Notes: generated by a model from the letters alone, not told the origin. DNA of 63,232 bases from Pseudorhodobacter antarcticus (GCA_945860375.1 CAMAQR010000022.1:1-63232), one strand, 5' to 3'. Shown: positions 26,980 through 38,455, counted from the first letter of the stretch. Made by a program: numbers and translations.

Positions 26980-29900
26980 ATGGCAATGGCAACTCCCCGA
27001 TTCATACACCTGCGTGTCCACACCGAACACTCGCTTTTGGAAGGCGCTGTGCCGGTCAAGGCCTTGGTCAAGCTTTGCGCCAAACTGGACATGCCTGCAG
27101 TCGCCGTGACTGACACCAACAACATGTTTGCGGCGCTGGAGTTTTCGGTGACCGCCAAGGATGCTGGGGTGCAGCCGATTGTCGGCTGTCAGGTGTCGCT
27201 GGCGTACGATCCCGCAGCCCCCGGTGAAAAACTGCGCAATCCGGCCCCCGTTGTGCTGCTGGCGCAGTCAGAAGCCGGCTATATGAACCTGATGAAGTTG
27301 AACTCTTGTCTTTACATCGACAAAGGCGGCGCCATCCCTCAGGTGACTTTGGCTGAATTGGAACGTTATGCGGGCGGCTTGATCTGCCTGACCGGCGGGG
27401 CCGAGGGGCCTGTGGGGCGGTTCTTGCAAACCGGGCAGACCCCAAAGGCGCGCGCGTTGATGGAGCGGCTGGCGGCGGCTTTTCCGCAGCGTCTCTATGT
27501 CGAGTTGCAACGCCATCCGGGCGAGGGAGGCCGTCTGCCCGATGTCGAAGCAGGGACCGAGCGCGGCTTCATCGAGATGGCCTATGACATCGGCCTGCCT
27601 TTGGTTGCCACCAACGATGTCTACTTCCCCAAATCCGACATGTTTGAGGCTCATGACTCCCTGATTTGCATTGCCGAAGGCGCCTATGTCGATCAACAAC
27701 AACCGCGCCGCCGCCTGACCCCGCAGCATTACTTCAAAACCGAAGCCGAAATGGCGACCCTGTTCGCCGATTTGCCCGAGGCCCTTGAAAACACCGTCGA
27801 AATAGCCCGCCGCTGCGCCTTTGCCACTTACAAACGCAAACCGATCCTGCCTAAATTCGCCGATGACGAGGTGAACGAACTGCGCCGTCAGGCCAACGCG
27901 GGGCTTCAGGCCCGGCTGGCGATCATCCCTCACGCCGTCACCCCCGCCGAGTATCAGGCGCGGCTGGACTTTGAACTGGGCATCATCGAGCGGATGGGCT
28001 TTCCCGGCTATTTCCTGATCGTGGCCGATTTCATCAAATGGGCCAAGGATCAAGGCATCCCCGTTGGGCCGGGGCGGGGGTCGGGTGCCGGTTCCTTGGT
28101 CGCCTATGCGCTGACCATCACCGACCTTGATCCCCTGCGCTATGCGCTGCTGTTTGAGCGGTTTTTGAACCCCGAACGCGTGTCGATGCCCGACTTCGAC
28201 ATCGACTTCTGTATGGACCGCCGTGAAGAGGTGATCCGCTATGTCCAAGGCAAATATGGACGCGACAAGGTGGGGCAGATCATCACCTTCGGGGCGCTGT
28301 TGTCGAAGGCGGCGGTGCGCGACGTGGGCCGTGTGCTGCAAATGTCTTACGGGCAGGTGGACCGGCTGTCCAAGATGATCCCGCTTGATGGGGTCAAACC
28401 TGTCAGCATCACCAAAGCCCTGGCAGATGAGCCGCGCTTGCGCGAGGCCGCGAAGGAAGAGGTTGTCGCGCGCCTGCTGAATTACGGCGCGCAGCTTGAG
28501 GGGCTGTATCGCAACGCATCCACCCATGCCGCTGGCGTGGTGATTGGCGACCGTCCTTTGGACGAATTGGTGCCTTTGTACCAAGACCCGCGGTCAGACA
28601 TGCCCGCGACCCAGTTCAACATGAAATGGGTGGAACAGGCCGGGCTGGTGAAGTTCGACTTTCTTGGTCTGAAAACCCTGACTGTGATCCAGAACGCGCT
28701 GGATTTGCTGCGTTTGCGCGGGGTCGATCTGGATATCTCGCTGATCCCGCTGGACGACAAGCTGTCCTATGACCTTTACGCCGCCGCCAAAACCGTGGCG
28801 GTGTTTCAGGTGGAATCCAGCGGTATGATGGACGCGCTGCGGCGCATGAAACCAACCTGCATCGAGGATATCGTGGCACTGGTGGCGCTCTATCGTCCAG
28901 GCCCGATGGAGAATATTCCCACCTATTGCGAGGTGAAAAACGGCCTGAAGGATCTGGAGTCGATCCACCCGACGATCGACCACATTCTGGCGGAAACCCA
29001 AGGGATTATCGTTTACCAAGAGCAGGTGATGCAGATCGCTCAGGTGATGGCGGGCTATTCATTGGGCGGCGCTGACCTGTTGCGCCGTGCCATGGGCAAG
29101 AAAAACCCCGAGGAAATGGCGAAAGAACGCCCGAAATTCATCGCAGGCGCGGCGACAACGCACAATGTGGCGAAGGAAAAGGCTGGAGAAGTCTTTGATC
29201 TACTAGAGAAATTCGCCAATTACGGCTTCAACAAATCCCACGCGGCGGCCTATGCGGTGGTGTCTTACCAAACCGCCTATCTGAAGGCGAATTACCCGGT
29301 CGAATTCATGGCCGCCGTGATGAACTGCGATATGCACCTGACCGACAAGCTGGCGGTGTACAAGCGCGAGGTCAATAAGCTGGGCATCAAGACCGTCGCG
29401 CCTTGCGTGAATGCCAGTCTGGCGACCTTCTCGGTGCGCGACGGCCAAGTCGTCTACGCGCTGGGCGCTTTGAAAGGGGTCGGGGCCGATGCGATGGGGC
29501 TGATCGTCACCGCGCGCGGTGACAAACCCTTTGCCACCCTGTTCGATCTGGCCCGCCGCGTGGACCTGAAACGCGTCGGCAAACGCCCCTTGGAAATGCT
29601 CGCCCGCGCCGGAGCCTTCGATGTGCTGGACCCAAACCGTGCCCGGGTGTTCGAAGCGCTGGACCCGCTGGTCGCCTATTCCGCCGCAATCCATGAGGCG
29701 AAATCCTCCAACCAAGTCAGCCTGTTCGGCGAAGCGGGGGCCGATATTCCCGAACCCCGCGTGGCCTTCCGCGACGACTGGCAGCCGGTGGAACGCCTGA
29801 CGCAGGAACATCTGGCCATCGGTTTCTACCTGTCTGGCCACCCTTTGGACGACTATATGTCCGCCCTGAAACGCCGGGATGTGAAAACCCTCACCGAGGT

Positions 29901-30414
29901 GACGGCCTTGGCCGAGCGCGGCCCACTGATTGCGAAAATCGCAGGTTCGGTGTCGTCAAAACAGGAGCGCAAATCGGCCAAGGGCAATCGCTTTGCCTTC
30001 GTGCAACTGTCCGACCCGACTGGGCTTTACGAAGTGACGCTGTTCTCCGACGCGCTGGAGGCATCGCGAGATCATCTGGAACCCGGCAAGAACGTGGTGC
30101 TGACGGTCAAGGCGGAACTGGAAGGTGACACGCTGAAATTGCTGGCGAATTCCGTGCAACCCATTGACGCCGTGGCGGATCAGGCCGGGGTGCAGGCCCT
30201 GCGTATCCACCTGAACGCAGCCTCTGCCGCGACCTCAATCGCCCTGCTGCTGGAACGCGTCGAAGGCCGCAACCGCGCCCAGATCACCCTTTGTGTGGCC
30301 GATGATCAGGGCCGCGAAATCGACCTGACTCTGCCACAACCCTATCCGATCACCCCGCAAATCAAGGGTGCGATCAAGGCGATGCAAGGTGTGGTGTTGG
30401 TCGAAGAGGTTTGA
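26980..30414 (+). CDS. dnaE: DNA polymerase III alpha subunit
   Basis: 1144 residues (ATG at 26986 would drop two). N-terminal PHP domain ([13 protein letters not shown]), then the catalytic palm with [16 protein letters not shown] and [15 protein letters not shown], whose Asp pair are the metal ligands of C-family polymerases; later the tandem helix-hairpin region and an OB-fold near the C-terminus ([19 protein letters not shown]). It is the replicative polymerase, or the main DnaE. A GGATAGG element precedes the start. Divergent from xdhA. Confidence 0.96.
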   Translation: MAMATPRFIHLRVHTEHSLLEGAVPVKALVKLCAKLDMPAVAVTDTNNMFAALEFSVTAKDAGVQPIVGCQVSLAYDPAAPGEKLRNPAPVVLLAQSEAGYMNLMKLNSCLYIDKGGAIPQVTLAELERYAGGLICLTGGAEGPVGRFLQTGQTPKARALMERLAAAFPQRLYVELQRHPGEGGRLPDVEAGTERGFIEMAYDIGLPLVATNDVYFPKSDMFEAHDSLICIAEGAYVDQQQPRRRLTPQHYFKTEAEMATLFADLPEALENTVEIARRCAFATYKRKPILPKFADDEVNELRRQANAGLQARLAIIPHAVTPAEYQARLDFELGIIERMGFPGYFLIVADFIKWAKDQGIPVGPGRGSGAGSLVAYALTITDLDPLRYALLFERFLNPERVSMPDFDIDFCMDRREEVIRYVQGKYGRDKVGQIITFGALLSKAAVRDVGRVLQMSYGQVDRLSKMIPLDGVKPVSITKALADEPRLREAAKEEVVARLLNYGAQLEGLYRNASTHAAGVVIGDRPLDELVPLYQDPRSDMPATQFNMKWVEQAGLVKFDFLGLKTLTVIQNALDLLRLRGVDLDISLIPLDDKLSYDLYAAAKTVAVFQVESSGMMDALRRMKPTCIEDIVALVALYRPGPMENIPTYCEVKNGLKDLESIHPTIDHILAETQGIIVYQEQVMQIAQVMAGYSLGGADLLRRAMGKKNPEEMAKERPKFIAGAATTHNVAKEKAGEVFDLLEKFANYGFNKSHAAAYAVVSYQTAYLKANYPVEFMAAVMNCDMHLTDKLAVYKREVNKLGIKTVAPCVNASLATFSVRDGQVVYALGALKGVGADAMGLIVTARGDKPFATLFDLARRVDLKRVGKRPLEMLARAGAFDVLDPNRARVFEALDPLVAYSAAIHEAKSSNQVSLFGEAGADIPEPRVAFRDDWQPVERLTQEHLAIGFYLSGHPLDDYMSALKRRDVKTLTEVTALAERGPLIAKIAGSVSSKQERKSAKGNRFAFVQLSDPTGLYEVTLFSDALEASRDHLEPGKNVVLTVKAELEGDTLKLLANSVQPIDAVADQAGVQALRIHLNAASAATSIALLLERVEGRNRAQITLCVADDQGREIDLTLPQPYPITPQIKGAIKAMQGVVLVEEV

Positions 30415-30462
30415 AGCCGCCCACCTGCGGCGCGTCAGACGGCCCCCTCGAACCCATCCAGT

Positions 30463-30669
30463 TCACCAATGTGGCGGCTTCTGATCGGCCAAAGGTATCC
30501 CCCCCACGCCGTCACTTTCGCGCCCGGCCTCTCGTTCCGCCAGCATTTGCGTCAGCCGCAGCAACCGGTCCAGATCGCGTCCTTGCCGCGCCACCACGTC
30601 GGACAAATCGTCCACCGCCCGCATCAGATGCGCCACGCGTTCCTCCAAACTGTCCATCCGGTCCATCAT
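30463..30669 (-). CDS. slyX: SlyX family protein
   Basis: 68 residues forming an amphipathic coiled coil ([20 protein letters not shown]) with the family's terminal PPHW motif. SlyX proteins are of unknown function. It lies between dnaE and hisS, facing dnaE. Three in-frame ATG codons at the start (30669, 30666, 30657) leave the exact N-terminus open; the first two sit behind an AGGGGG element. Confidence 0.8.
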   Translation of the reverse strand: MMDRMDSLEERVAHLMRAVDDLSDVVARQGRDLDRLLRLTQMLAEREAGRESDGVGGIPLADQKPPHW

Positions 30670-30741
30670 CGCCCCCTACATGCTTGCCGCCCCGCCCCCC
30701 ATCCGTTACACGGGCGGCGACCAAAAGCGAAGGGCCAAGCC

Positions 30742-32271
30742 ATGGCACAAGACAAACCACAACGCCGCCCGCGCGCCGAAACCCCCAAGGGTTTTCGCGA
30801 TTATTTCGGTGCCGAGGTGACAGAGCGCAAGGCGATGCTGGACAAGATCGCCGAGGTCTACCACCGCTATGGCTTTGATCCGTTGGAAACTTCCGCCGTG
30901 GAAACGGTCGAGGCTTTGGGCAAGTTCCTGCCCGATGTCGACCGCCCGAATGAGGGCGTGTTCGGCTGGCAGGATGAGGACGCCGACTGGCTGGCCCTGC
31001 GCTATGACCTGACCGCGCCCTTGGCCCGCGTCGCAGCCCAGTACCGCAACGATCTGCCCTCGCCTTATCGCCGCTACGCGATGGGCCCGGTCTGGCGCAA
31101 TGAAAAGCCGGGACCGGGGCGGTTCCGGCAGTTCTATCAATGCGATGCAGATACGGTGGGGTCGGCCAGCGTGGCAGCGGATGCCGAGATTTGCGCCATG
31201 CTGTCGGACGCGCTGGAGGCCGCGGGGATCGAGCGCGGCGATTATGTGGTTCGGATCAATAACCGTAAGATATTGAACGGGATACTGGAGGCAGTAGAAT
31301 TGGCCAGTGTGCCAGACCCGGACGGGCCGCCAGCGCATCACGACAACATGGGCGAATGGCACGCCAGCATCCTTCGGACCATCGACAAATTCGACAAGGT
31401 TGGCGAAAACGGCGTGCGCGAATTGCTTGGCAAAGGCCGGTTGGATGACTCTGGGGCTTTCATCAAAGGTGTGGGTCTAAGCGTTGCACAGGCTGAACCC
31501 GTCGTCGGTTTTTTGACGTCGAAGGGTGAAGACACGGCAACAACCTTAGCCAATTTACGGCAAGCTGTCGGCAGTTCCGAAATCGGCAATAGCGGCATTG
31601 AAGAACTGGAATACATGGCCGACCTGCTGGCCAAGCAAGGCTACGGCCCCGACCGCATCGTCATCGACCCCTCCGTCGTCCGTGGCCTCGGCTACTACAC
31701 CGGCCCGGTCTACGAGGCCGAACTCACCTTCGAAATCCTCGACGAAAAAGGCCGAAAGCGGTCTTTCGGCTCGGTCGCGGGAGGGGGGCGCTATGATGAT
31801 CTGGTCAAGCGCTTCACCGGCCAAGCCGTGCCTGCCACCGGCGTTTCCATCGGGGTGGACCGGCTTTTGGCGGCGTTGAAGGCCAAGGGGCGCGGGGCTG
31901 TGGATGCCGCTGGCCCGGTGGTTGTCACCGTGATGGACCGCGACCGGATGGCCGATTACATGGGCATGGTTGCCGATCTGCGCAACGCGGGCATCCGCGC
32001 CGAGGTTTACCTTGGCAACCCCAAAAACTTCGGCAACCAGTTGAAATACGCCGACAAACGCGGCTCTCCGATCGCCGTCATCCAAGGCGGGAATGAGGCG
32101 GCAGAGGGTAAGGTCATCCTCAAAGACCTGATCCTTGGTGCGCAGATCGCGCAGAACGCGACGCTGGAGGAATGGAAAGACCAGCCCGCGCAGCGTGACA
32201 TCCGCCGCGCTGATCTGGTGGCACAGGTGCAGGTGATGCTGGCCGATCAGGCCAAACGAGCCGGAAAATGA
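30742..32271 (+). CDS. hisS: Histidyl-tRNA synthetase
   Basis: 509 residues from the ATG at 30742. Class II synthetase core: [10 protein letters not shown] near the start, motif 2 [21 protein letters not shown], the histidine-specific [13 protein letters not shown], motif 3 [10 protein letters not shown], and a C-terminal anticodon-binding domain. It charges tRNA-His. hisZ follows on an ATGA overlap. The stretch 31245-31620, which encodes the insertion region between motif 2 and the histidine motif, uses more A/T-ending and rare codons (ATA, TTA, GTA) than the flanks, as if exchanged. Confidence 0.94.
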   Translation: MAQDKPQRRPRAETPKGFRDYFGAEVTERKAMLDKIAEVYHRYGFDPLETSAVETVEALGKFLPDVDRPNEGVFGWQDEDADWLALRYDLTAPLARVAAQYRNDLPSPYRRYAMGPVWRNEKPGPGRFRQFYQCDADTVGSASVAADAEICAMLSDALEAAGIERGDYVVRINNRKILNGILEAVELASVPDPDGPPAHHDNMGEWHASILRTIDKFDKVGENGVRELLGKGRLDDSGAFIKGVGLSVAQAEPVVGFLTSKGEDTATTLANLRQAVGSSEIGNSGIEELEYMADLLAKQGYGPDRIVIDPSVVRGLGYYTGPVYEAELTFEILDEKGRKRSFGSVAGGGRYDDLVKRFTGQAVPATGVSIGVDRLLAALKAKGRGAVDAAGPVVVTVMDRDRMADYMGMVADLRNAGIRAEVYLGNPKNFGNQLKYADKRGSPIAVIQGGNEAAEGKVILKDLILGAQIAQNATLEEWKDQPAQRDIRRADLVAQVQVMLADQAKRAGK

Positions 32272-33371
32272 CCCAAAAACCGGCCATCCGTGCCGAGGCT
32301 GAACGGCTGTTCGCGGCCTTTCAGTCTGCCGGGGCCATCCCGGTGGAAACCGACCTTTTACAACCCGCCGAAACCCTGCTTGACCTTTACGGTGAGGATA
32401 TCCGCGCCCGCGCCTACACCACCACCGACCCGTTGCGCGGCGAGATGATGCTGCGGCCCGACTTCACTGTGCCCGTGGTGCAGGCCCATATGGCCCACGG
32501 TGCCGACCCCGCGCGCTACTGCTACATGGGCGAGGTTTTCCGCAAACAAGACCACCTTGGCGCGCGCGCCAGCGAGTACCTGCAAGTCGGGTTCGAGGTG
32601 TTCGACCGCACCGCCCCCGAGGCCGCCGACGCCGAGGTGTTTGCGCTCTTTTCGCAAATGCTGGCCGGGCTTGGCCTGCGGGCGGTGACGGGTGACATCG
32701 GCATCCTGATGGCCGCCGTGCGCGGGTTGGACACCACCCCCCGCCGCAAATCCGCGCTCCTGCGCCACATCTGGCGTCCCAAGCGGTTTCGCGCTCTGCT
32801 GGACCGGTTCGCGGGCCGCGCGCCCACCCCGCCCGCCCGTGCGCAGCTCTTGCAGCGGCTGGCCACCGGCACCCCCGAAATTCTGATCGCCGCTGCGGGC
32901 ACCTTCATCGGCCTGCGCGCCCCCCAAGACATCGCCACCCGCGCCAGAGCCCTGATCGAAGACGCCGCAGCCGCCCCGATCAAAGCCCCCGAGGCCGCGC
33001 TGCTGTACGATCTTTTGTCGCTGCAAGCTCCGGCGCAGGCGGCCCTTGCTCATCTGCGCGGCATCACCCCGATGCTGCCCGCCATCGCCCCCGCCGTTGA
33101 CCGCTTTGCCGCAAGACTGGCGGCTCTGACGAAGCGCGGCATCTCGGTTGAGACGCTGGCGTTTGAGGCCAGCCTTGGCCGCACCTCGATGGAATATTAC
33201 GACGGTTTCGTGTTTTCGTTCCACGGGCAGGGCGACATGCCCCCGGTGGCCAGCGGGGGCCGCTACGATGCGCTGACCGCCGTTCTGGGGCAGGGGCGGT
33301 CTATTCCGGCGGTGGGCGGCGTGATCCGTCCGCATCTAGTGGCTGCGATCCGGGGGGCAAACGGATGTTGA
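32268..33371 (+). CDS. hisZ: ATP phosphoribosyltransferase regulatory subunit HisZ
   Basis: 367 residues, a HisRS paralogue without tRNA charging activity. Motif 2-like [15 protein letters not shown] and [26 protein letters not shown] are visible, and the C-terminal anticodon domain of HisS is missing, as expected. It pairs with short HisG to form the active first enzyme of histidine synthesis. It overlaps both neighbours (4 nt with hisS, 7 nt with hisG). Confidence 0.92.
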   Translation: MTQKPAIRAEAERLFAAFQSAGAIPVETDLLQPAETLLDLYGEDIRARAYTTTDPLRGEMMLRPDFTVPVVQAHMAHGADPARYCYMGEVFRKQDHLGARASEYLQVGFEVFDRTAPEAADAEVFALFSQMLAGLGLRAVTGDIGILMAAVRGLDTTPRRKSALLRHIWRPKRFRALLDRFAGRAPTPPARAQLLQRLATGTPEILIAAAGTFIGLRAPQDIATRARALIEDAAAAPIKAPEAALLYDLLSLQAPAQAALAHLRGITPMLPAIAPAVDRFAARLAALTKRGISVETLAFEASLGRTSMEYYDGFVFSFHGQGDMPPVASGGRYDALTAVLGQGRSIPAVGGVIRPHLVAAIRGANGC

Positions 33372-34069
33372 AGATCGGAGTGCCGTCCAAGGGCCGCCTG
33401 ATGGAGAAAACCTTCGACTGGTTCGGTGCGCGCGGTGTCACCATGCGCCAGACCGGCGCGGAACGGGAGTATTCCGGGGCCGTCGATGGCTTTGACGGGG
33501 TGGAACTGGTGATGCTCTCCGCCGGCGAAGTGCCGCGCGAACTGGCCGCCGGGCGCATCCATTTGGGCGTCACCGGGTCTGACCTTGTGCGTGACAAGCT
33601 GGCCGATTGGCAGACCCAGGTGGCCGAACTGGCCCCGTTAGGCTTTGGTCATGCCGACCTGATCATTGCGGTGCCCGCCGTCTGGATTGATGTTGACACG
33701 TTGGATGATCTGGACGCGGCGGCGGCGGCGTTTCGGGCCGCCCACGGGTTTCGTTTGCGGATTGCCACGAAATACCACCGCCTTGTGCGCGATTTTCTGA
33801 CCGCGCAGGGTGTTGCGGATTATCAGTTGGTCGACAGCCAAGGCGCAACCGAAGGCACGGTCAAGAACCTGACCGTCGAGGCGATTGCCGATATCACGTC
33901 GTCTGGCGAAACCCTGCGGGCGAACCACCTGAAAATCCTGTCCGATTCCGTGATCCACCAAAGCCAGGCCACGCTGTTTGCCAGCCGCAGCGCCGATTGG
34001 TCAGCTGCGCGGGCAACTTTGGCGGCGCTGGCCACTCAGTTGGGCATTGCAGTTCCGGCAACCCTCTGA
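33365..34069 (+). CDS. hisG: ATP phosphoribosyltransferase catalytic subunit, short form
   Basis: 234 residues, the short HisG lacking the C-terminal regulatory domain and therefore needing HisZ. Characteristic segments: [18 protein letters not shown] at the start, ELAAGRIHLGVTGSDLV, and VDSQGATEGTVKNLTVEAI. It joins ATP and PRPP in the first step of histidine biosynthesis. Last gene of hisS-hisZ-hisG. Confidence 0.94.
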   Translation: MLKIGVPSKGRLMEKTFDWFGARGVTMRQTGAEREYSGAVDGFDGVELVMLSAGEVPRELAAGRIHLGVTGSDLVRDKLADWQTQVAELAPLGFGHADLIIAVPAVWIDVDTLDDLDAAAAAFRAAHGFRLRIATKYHRLVRDFLTAQGVADYQLVDSQGATEGTVKNLTVEAIADITSSGETLRANHLKILSDSVIHQSQATLFASRSADWSAARATLAALATQLGIAVPATL

Positions 34070-34123
34070 CGTCTTGACCGCGCCCGACGATCGGATCACC
34101 CTATACCACAGCGAAAGAGGTGC

Positions 34124-34474
34124 ATGATGATCCGGTGTTACACTCTGTGCCTGCTGCTGCTCGCCCTGCCCGCGCTGGCGCAATCGCCTGCGGGGGAGGA
34201 TGCCATTCGCACTGCGCTGATCGGCAATACGGTGACGGGCAATATGTTGGCCTCGGGCAGCTATGCCGAGTTTTACGCGCCTGACGGCAGCATCCGCGCC
34301 GAAGGTTACACCGGAAAATGGGCGATCAAGGGCGACCGGATGTGTTTTGATTATGGCGACGCGGTGGAAACCTGCTTTGCTGTGGCGCTGTCTGGCGCAA
34401 GCGTGGTCTGGCTCGGAGACGGCGGCGAAGAAGGCGCGGGGCAGATCCAACCGGGCAACGCCGGCGGTTGGTGA
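34124..34474 (+). CDS. Small secreted protein of unknown function
   Basis: 116 residues with a clear signal peptide (CYTLCLLLLALPALA, then QS). The mature part has YAEFYAPDGSIRAEGYTGKWAIKGDRMCFDY, a pattern seen in small periplasmic beta proteins of Rhodobacterales, with two Cys that could form a disulfide. A GAAAGAGGTG element precedes the ATG. Function unknown. Its stop codon abuts that of the convergent transporter gene. Confidence 0.7.
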   Translation: MMIRCYTLCLLLLALPALAQSPAGEDAIRTALIGNTVTGNMLASGSYAEFYAPDGSIRAEGYTGKWAIKGDRMCFDYGDAVETCFAVALSGASVVWLGDGGEEGAGQIQPGNAGGW

Positions 34475-35347
34475 TCAGCCCTTGCGGCTGACCATGGCGA
34501 CGCCCAGCCCGGCCAAAGCCATCCCAACCCATGCCAGTGGCGGCATCGACTCTCCCAACAGTGGCCAAGCAAATAGCGCCGACAGCGCGGGCACAAGGTA
34601 AAACAGCGCCGAGACGCGGGCCACCTCTCCGGCGCGGATCATCGCCAGCAACAGGCTGATGGCAAGGATCGAATTGCCGATCACCAGATAGGCCAGCACC
34701 CAGACAAACTCGGCGTCCCAACGCACTGCCATGCCCTCGGTCAGGTAGGCTGCGGGAAGGGTAAAGGCGGCGCCCACACCGTATTGAATCAGGTTGGCGG
34801 TGATTGGATGGTGGTTGGTGCCAAAGCGTTTTTCGTAAATCGTGCCACCGGTTATGCCCAAGAGCGCTGCGAAGGCAAACGCAAGGCCGACGGGATTTTC
34901 CGCCTGCACCTGCGCGCGCGAGGTGATCACCACGGCGGCCCCGGCAAGGCCGAGGGCAAGGCCGATCCAGCCCTTGCGGCTCAGGGTTTCACCGACAAAA
35001 TAGGGGGCCGCCAGCGCCACAAGAATCGGCTGCAGGCAGACGATGATCGCCACTCCGGCGGCCGAAACGCCGGATTTGAAGGCGACATAGCAAAGGCCGA
35101 AGTAGACAACTTGGATCAGAAAGCCGGTGACGGCGATATCTGCCCAAGCGCGTTTGGTTTGCGGCAACGGCGGCTTGAAGATCGCGGCCAGCGGCAGCAG
35201 CAGCGCCAGCACGCAAGAGTAGCGCAGCGCCAGAAGGGTCAGCGGCTCGGCATGTTGCAGGCCCAGTTTGGCGATGCCAAAGCCTGCCGACCACAGCAGC
35301 AGGAAGATCACGGGGGCGGCGGCAAGCCAGAGCGGACGTTGGGACAT
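34475..35347 (-). CDS. DMT-superfamily EamA transporter
   Basis: 290 residues from the ATG at 35347, giving ten predicted membrane helices in two EamA repeats (PVIFLLLWSAGFGIAKLG in the first, ALLGITGGTIYEKRFG in the second). Proteins of this group export amino acids or other metabolites; the substrate is unknown here. The longer open frame upstream is not needed for the fold. Confidence 0.85.
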   Translation of the reverse strand: MSQRPLWLAAAPVIFLLLWSAGFGIAKLGLQHAEPLTLLALRYSCVLALLLPLAAIFKPPLPQTKRAWADIAVTGFLIQVVYFGLCYVAFKSGVSAAGVAIIVCLQPILVALAAPYFVGETLSRKGWIGLALGLAGAAVVITSRAQVQAENPVGLAFAFAALLGITGGTIYEKRFGTNHHPITANLIQYGVGAAFTLPAAYLTEGMAVRWDAEFVWVLAYLVIGNSILAISLLLAMIRAGEVARVSALFYLVPALSALFAWPLLGESMPPLAWVGMALAGLGVAMVSRKG

Positions 35348-35457
35348 GTGGATGTGTCGCCCGGTTCTGGGGGGAAGGAAAGGGCGGATGGAGGTTTTGC
35401 ACCACATCCTTTGAACAATCGGGCACGCAGTTTGGAAACTGCCAGAAAGTCGGGTGG

Positions 35458-35886
35458 TCAGCGCAGTCCGATTTCGGCCAGCGCCCGCGCCAATTCCGGC
35501 GGCAGCGCATCATCCGCGACGCGGCCCATAGGCAGATCGCGCGGCGATTCGGCCGGGTCGAGGTAGCGCCAACCCTGGAAGGGGCGACGCAGGGCGGATT
35601 CGGTGCGGATGACTTCGGCGTCCAAAACCAGCGCACAGCGGGCGATTCCATCGGACCCGCGGCGTTCCTCCATCCCCAACAGGCGCTGGCGGGCCAGAAT
35701 TGCGCCCTTGATCACCCAATAAAGCGATCCGCCGTCCAGCAGTTCCGCCTGTCGTTTCGGCCACATCCGGGTGACGTGTTCGGTGGTGCCGGGTGCCCAT
35801 ACATGGGCATGGGCGCGGTGCCAATCGGTCAGATCTTCGACCGATTCAGCCCCCACGCACAGTTTGATGATATTCAGCGCGACCAT
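35458..35886 (-). CDS. DUF1489 family protein
   Basis: 142 residues from the ATG at 35886, which follows a GGGGGG element. The start LNIIKLCVGAESVEDLTDW and HVTRMWPKRQAELLDGGSLYWVIKG are typical of DUF1489, a small cytosolic family restricted mainly to alphaproteobacteria; its function is unknown. Divergent from nrdJ. Confidence 0.85.
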   Translation of the reverse strand: MVALNIIKLCVGAESVEDLTDWHRAHAHVWAPGTTEHVTRMWPKRQAELLDGGSLYWVIKGAILARQRLLGMEERRGSDGIARCALVLDAEVIRTESALRRPFQGWRYLDPAESPRDLPMGRVADDALPPELARALAEIGLR

Positions 35887-36007
35887 ATGCCCCCCGATCT
35901 GGGCTGTAGAATAGGGCAAAATCTGGTAGCCTCAAGGCTTGCCCGTACCGCCAGTTGAAGCTATCTGTCGCCTCTTACAAATTGCCGCCCACAGGAAGGA
36001 CCGCCCC

Positions 36008-38284
36008 ATGACGCGCTTTGCCGCCCCCATTGCCGAGCAAATCTGGGACATGAAGTACCGGTTGAAGGCCGCCGATGGCTCCGCAATTGACGGCACGGTG
36101 GAAGACAGCTGGCGCCGGATTGCCCGCGCCCTGGCCGAAGTGGAGGCCGACCCAAAGCTTTGGGAGGACCGCTTTTACAAGGCGTTGGAGGATTTCAAAT
36201 ACCTTCCTGCCGGGCGCATCACCGCAGGTGCCGGCACTGGGCGGTCGGTCACACTGTTCAACTGCTTCGTCATGGGCACCGTGCCCGACAACATGGGCGG
36301 CATCTTTGACGGGCTGAAAGAGGCCGCGTTGACCATGCAGCAGGGTGGGGGAATCGGGTATGATTTCAGCACCATTCGTCCGCGCGGGGCCGAGGTGAAG
36401 GGTGTGGCGGCAGATGCCTCTGGCCCGTTGTCGTTCATGGATGTCTGGGACGCGATGTGCCGCACCATCATGTCGGCGGGCAGCCGTCGTGGCGCGATGA
36501 TGGCCACCATGCGTTGCGACCACCCGGATGTCGAGGCGTTCATCGAGGCCAAGAAAGACCCGGCGCGACTGCGCATGTTCAACCTTTCCGTGCTGATCAC
36601 CGATCCCTTCATGGACGCGGTCAAGGCCGATGGCCCCTGGGAACTGGTCTTCGGCGGCAAGGTGTTCAAGACGCTTCAAGCGCGCGATCTGTGGAACAAG
36701 ATCATGCGCAACACCTATGATTTTGCCGAACCCGGCGTGATTTTCATCGACCGGATCAACAAGGCCAACAACCTGTCTTATTGCGAAACGATTGCGGCCA
36801 CCAACCCTTGTGGCGAACAACCGCTGCCGCCCTATGGCGCTTGCCTGCTCGGGTCGATCAACATGCCGACGTTGGTGTCGGGGGCGTTCACCGATGCCGC
36901 GCAACTGGACGTGGCGGCGCTGGATGATCTGGTGCGTTTGGCCGTGCGGATGATGGACAACGTGGTCGACGCCAGCCGCTTCCCCCTGCCAGAACAACGG
37001 CTTGAGGCGCAGAACAAGCGACGAATCGGGTTGGGCGTCACCGGATTGGCCGATGCTTTGCTGATGGTCGGGCTGCGCTATGGCTCGCCCGAGGCCGCAG
37101 CGCAGACCGAGGCCTGGATGCACGCCATTGCGCGGGCATCTTATCTGGCGTCGGTGGACCTTGCGAAGGAAAAGGGCGCTTTCCCGCTGTTTGACGCCGA
37201 TGCCTATCTTGCCAGCGGCAACATGATGCAGATGGATGCTGACGTGCGCGACGCCATCCGCACCCACGGCATCCGCAACGCGCTGCTGACCTCTATCGCG
37301 CCGACCGGCACCATCAGCCTTTACGCGGGCAACGTCTCCAGCGGCATCGAGCCGGTCTTCGCCTATGCCTACACCCGCAAGGTTCTGCAAAAGGACGGCA
37401 GCCGCACCGAAGAAGAAGTCGTTGATTTCGCAGTGCGTTTGTGGCGCGAGTTGAAGGGCGACACTGCGCTGCCCGACTATTTCGTCAACGCGCAGACCCT
37501 GCCGCCTTTGGACCATGTGCGTATGCAGGCGGCGGCGCAGAAGTGGATCGACAGTTCGATCTCCAAGACCATCAACTGCCCCGAAGACATCAGCTTTGAC
37601 GATTTCCAGCAGGTCTATATGGCGGCTTGGGATCAAGGCTGCAAAGGCTGCACCACTTACCGGCCCAACGCGATCACCGGCTCGGTTCTGACAGTGTCGG
37701 AATCCAGCGATAAAATCCCCGCCGAGGCCCCCGAAGTGGCGCAGGGCGGCGAGGTGGTCTATCTGACCGAACCTTTGGACCGCCCGGCGGCGCTGGAAGG
37801 GCAGACCTACAAGGTGAAATGGCCGGGCAGCGAACACGCGCTTTACATCACCATCAATGACATCGTCATTGCAAACCACCGCCGTCCGTTCGAGGTGTTC
37901 ATCAACTCCAAGAACATGGAACATTTCGCCTGGACCGTGGCGCTGACCCGGATGATTTCGGCAGTGTTCCGGCGTGGCGGGGATATCTCCTTTGTGGTTG
38001 AAGAGTTGAAAGCCGTGTTCGACCCACGCGGCGGCGCGTGGATGGAGGGCCGTTACATCCCGTCCATTCTGGCCGCCATCGGGGGTGTGATCGAACGCCA
38101 TCTGGTGTCGATCGGCTTCATCGCGGGCGAGGGCATGGGCTTGAAATCTGACCCGCAGGTCGAGGTGATGCGTGTGGGCGCGGCTCCGCGCGGCAAGGCC
38201 TGCCCATCCTGCGGCAGCTATGCCATGCAGATGAAAGAAGGTTGCATGACTTGCAGCGATTGCGGTCATTCGAAATGCGGCTGA
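36008..38284 (+). CDS. nrdJ: Adenosylcobalamin-dependent (class II) ribonucleotide reductase
   Basis: 758 residues from the ATG at 36008. The barrel motif NPCGEQPLPPYGACLLGSIN and the cysteine-rich C-terminus (CPSCGSYAMQ, then CMTCSDCGHSKCG) identify a B12-dependent reductase that makes deoxynucleotides independently of oxygen. The C-terminal Cys pairs act in re-reduction of the active site. The 121-nt region between it and the DUF1489 gene is too short for a cobalamin riboswitch and none is seen. Confidence 0.94.
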   Translation: MTRFAAPIAEQIWDMKYRLKAADGSAIDGTVEDSWRRIARALAEVEADPKLWEDRFYKALEDFKYLPAGRITAGAGTGRSVTLFNCFVMGTVPDNMGGIFDGLKEAALTMQQGGGIGYDFSTIRPRGAEVKGVAADASGPLSFMDVWDAMCRTIMSAGSRRGAMMATMRCDHPDVEAFIEAKKDPARLRMFNLSVLITDPFMDAVKADGPWELVFGGKVFKTLQARDLWNKIMRNTYDFAEPGVIFIDRINKANNLSYCETIAATNPCGEQPLPPYGACLLGSINMPTLVSGAFTDAAQLDVAALDDLVRLAVRMMDNVVDASRFPLPEQRLEAQNKRRIGLGVTGLADALLMVGLRYGSPEAAAQTEAWMHAIARASYLASVDLAKEKGAFPLFDADAYLASGNMMQMDADVRDAIRTHGIRNALLTSIAPTGTISLYAGNVSSGIEPVFAYAYTRKVLQKDGSRTEEEVVDFAVRLWRELKGDTALPDYFVNAQTLPPLDHVRMQAAAQKWIDSSISKTINCPEDISFDDFQQVYMAAWDQGCKGCTTYRPNAITGSVLTVSESSDKIPAEAPEVAQGGEVVYLTEPLDRPAALEGQTYKVKWPGSEHALYITINDIVIANHRRPFEVFINSKNMEHFAWTVALTRMISAVFRRGGDISFVVEELKAVFDPRGGAWMEGRYIPSILAAIGGVIERHLVSIGFIAGEGMGLKSDPQVEVMRVGAAPRGKACPSCGSYAMQMKEGCMTCSDCGHSKCG

Positions 38285-38326
38285 TGCGGCGCAAGTGATC
38301 AGGCTGATTTGACCGGCACGGTCTTG

Positions 38327-38455
38327 TCACAGATTTGTGCCGCCCCACGGGCTGGTTTGGGCCACTTGGCGTTCGAAGGCCGAGGGGCCTTTGCCTCCCA
38401 ATGCTGAATGCCGAGGAAGCGGGTTATAAAAGCCGTCGATGTATTGGAATGAGGG
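38327..38455 (-). mobile_element. Remnant of an IS3-family transposase (orfB 3' end)
   Basis: On the minus strand the frame reads YIDGFYNPLPRHSALGG and then PSAFERQVA, ending at a TGA at 38327. This is the C-terminal end of IS3-type orfB, which carries the YIdGFYNrrRRHSaLG motif. The rest of the transposase is missing, so the element is inactive. It marks the left edge of the accessory sugar-acid region, right after nrdJ. No complete inverted repeat was identified. Confidence 0.8.

Noticed and set aside
35887..36007. Possible cobalamin riboswitch in front of the B12-dependent reductase gene
   Set aside because: The gap is only 121 nt and holds no B12-box-like sequence that I could find.
35975..38269. 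Minus-strand open frame of 764 codons opposite nrdJ
   Set aside because: Antisense shadow of a strongly conserved gene; the translation is His/Arg/Gly-rich and matches no known fold.
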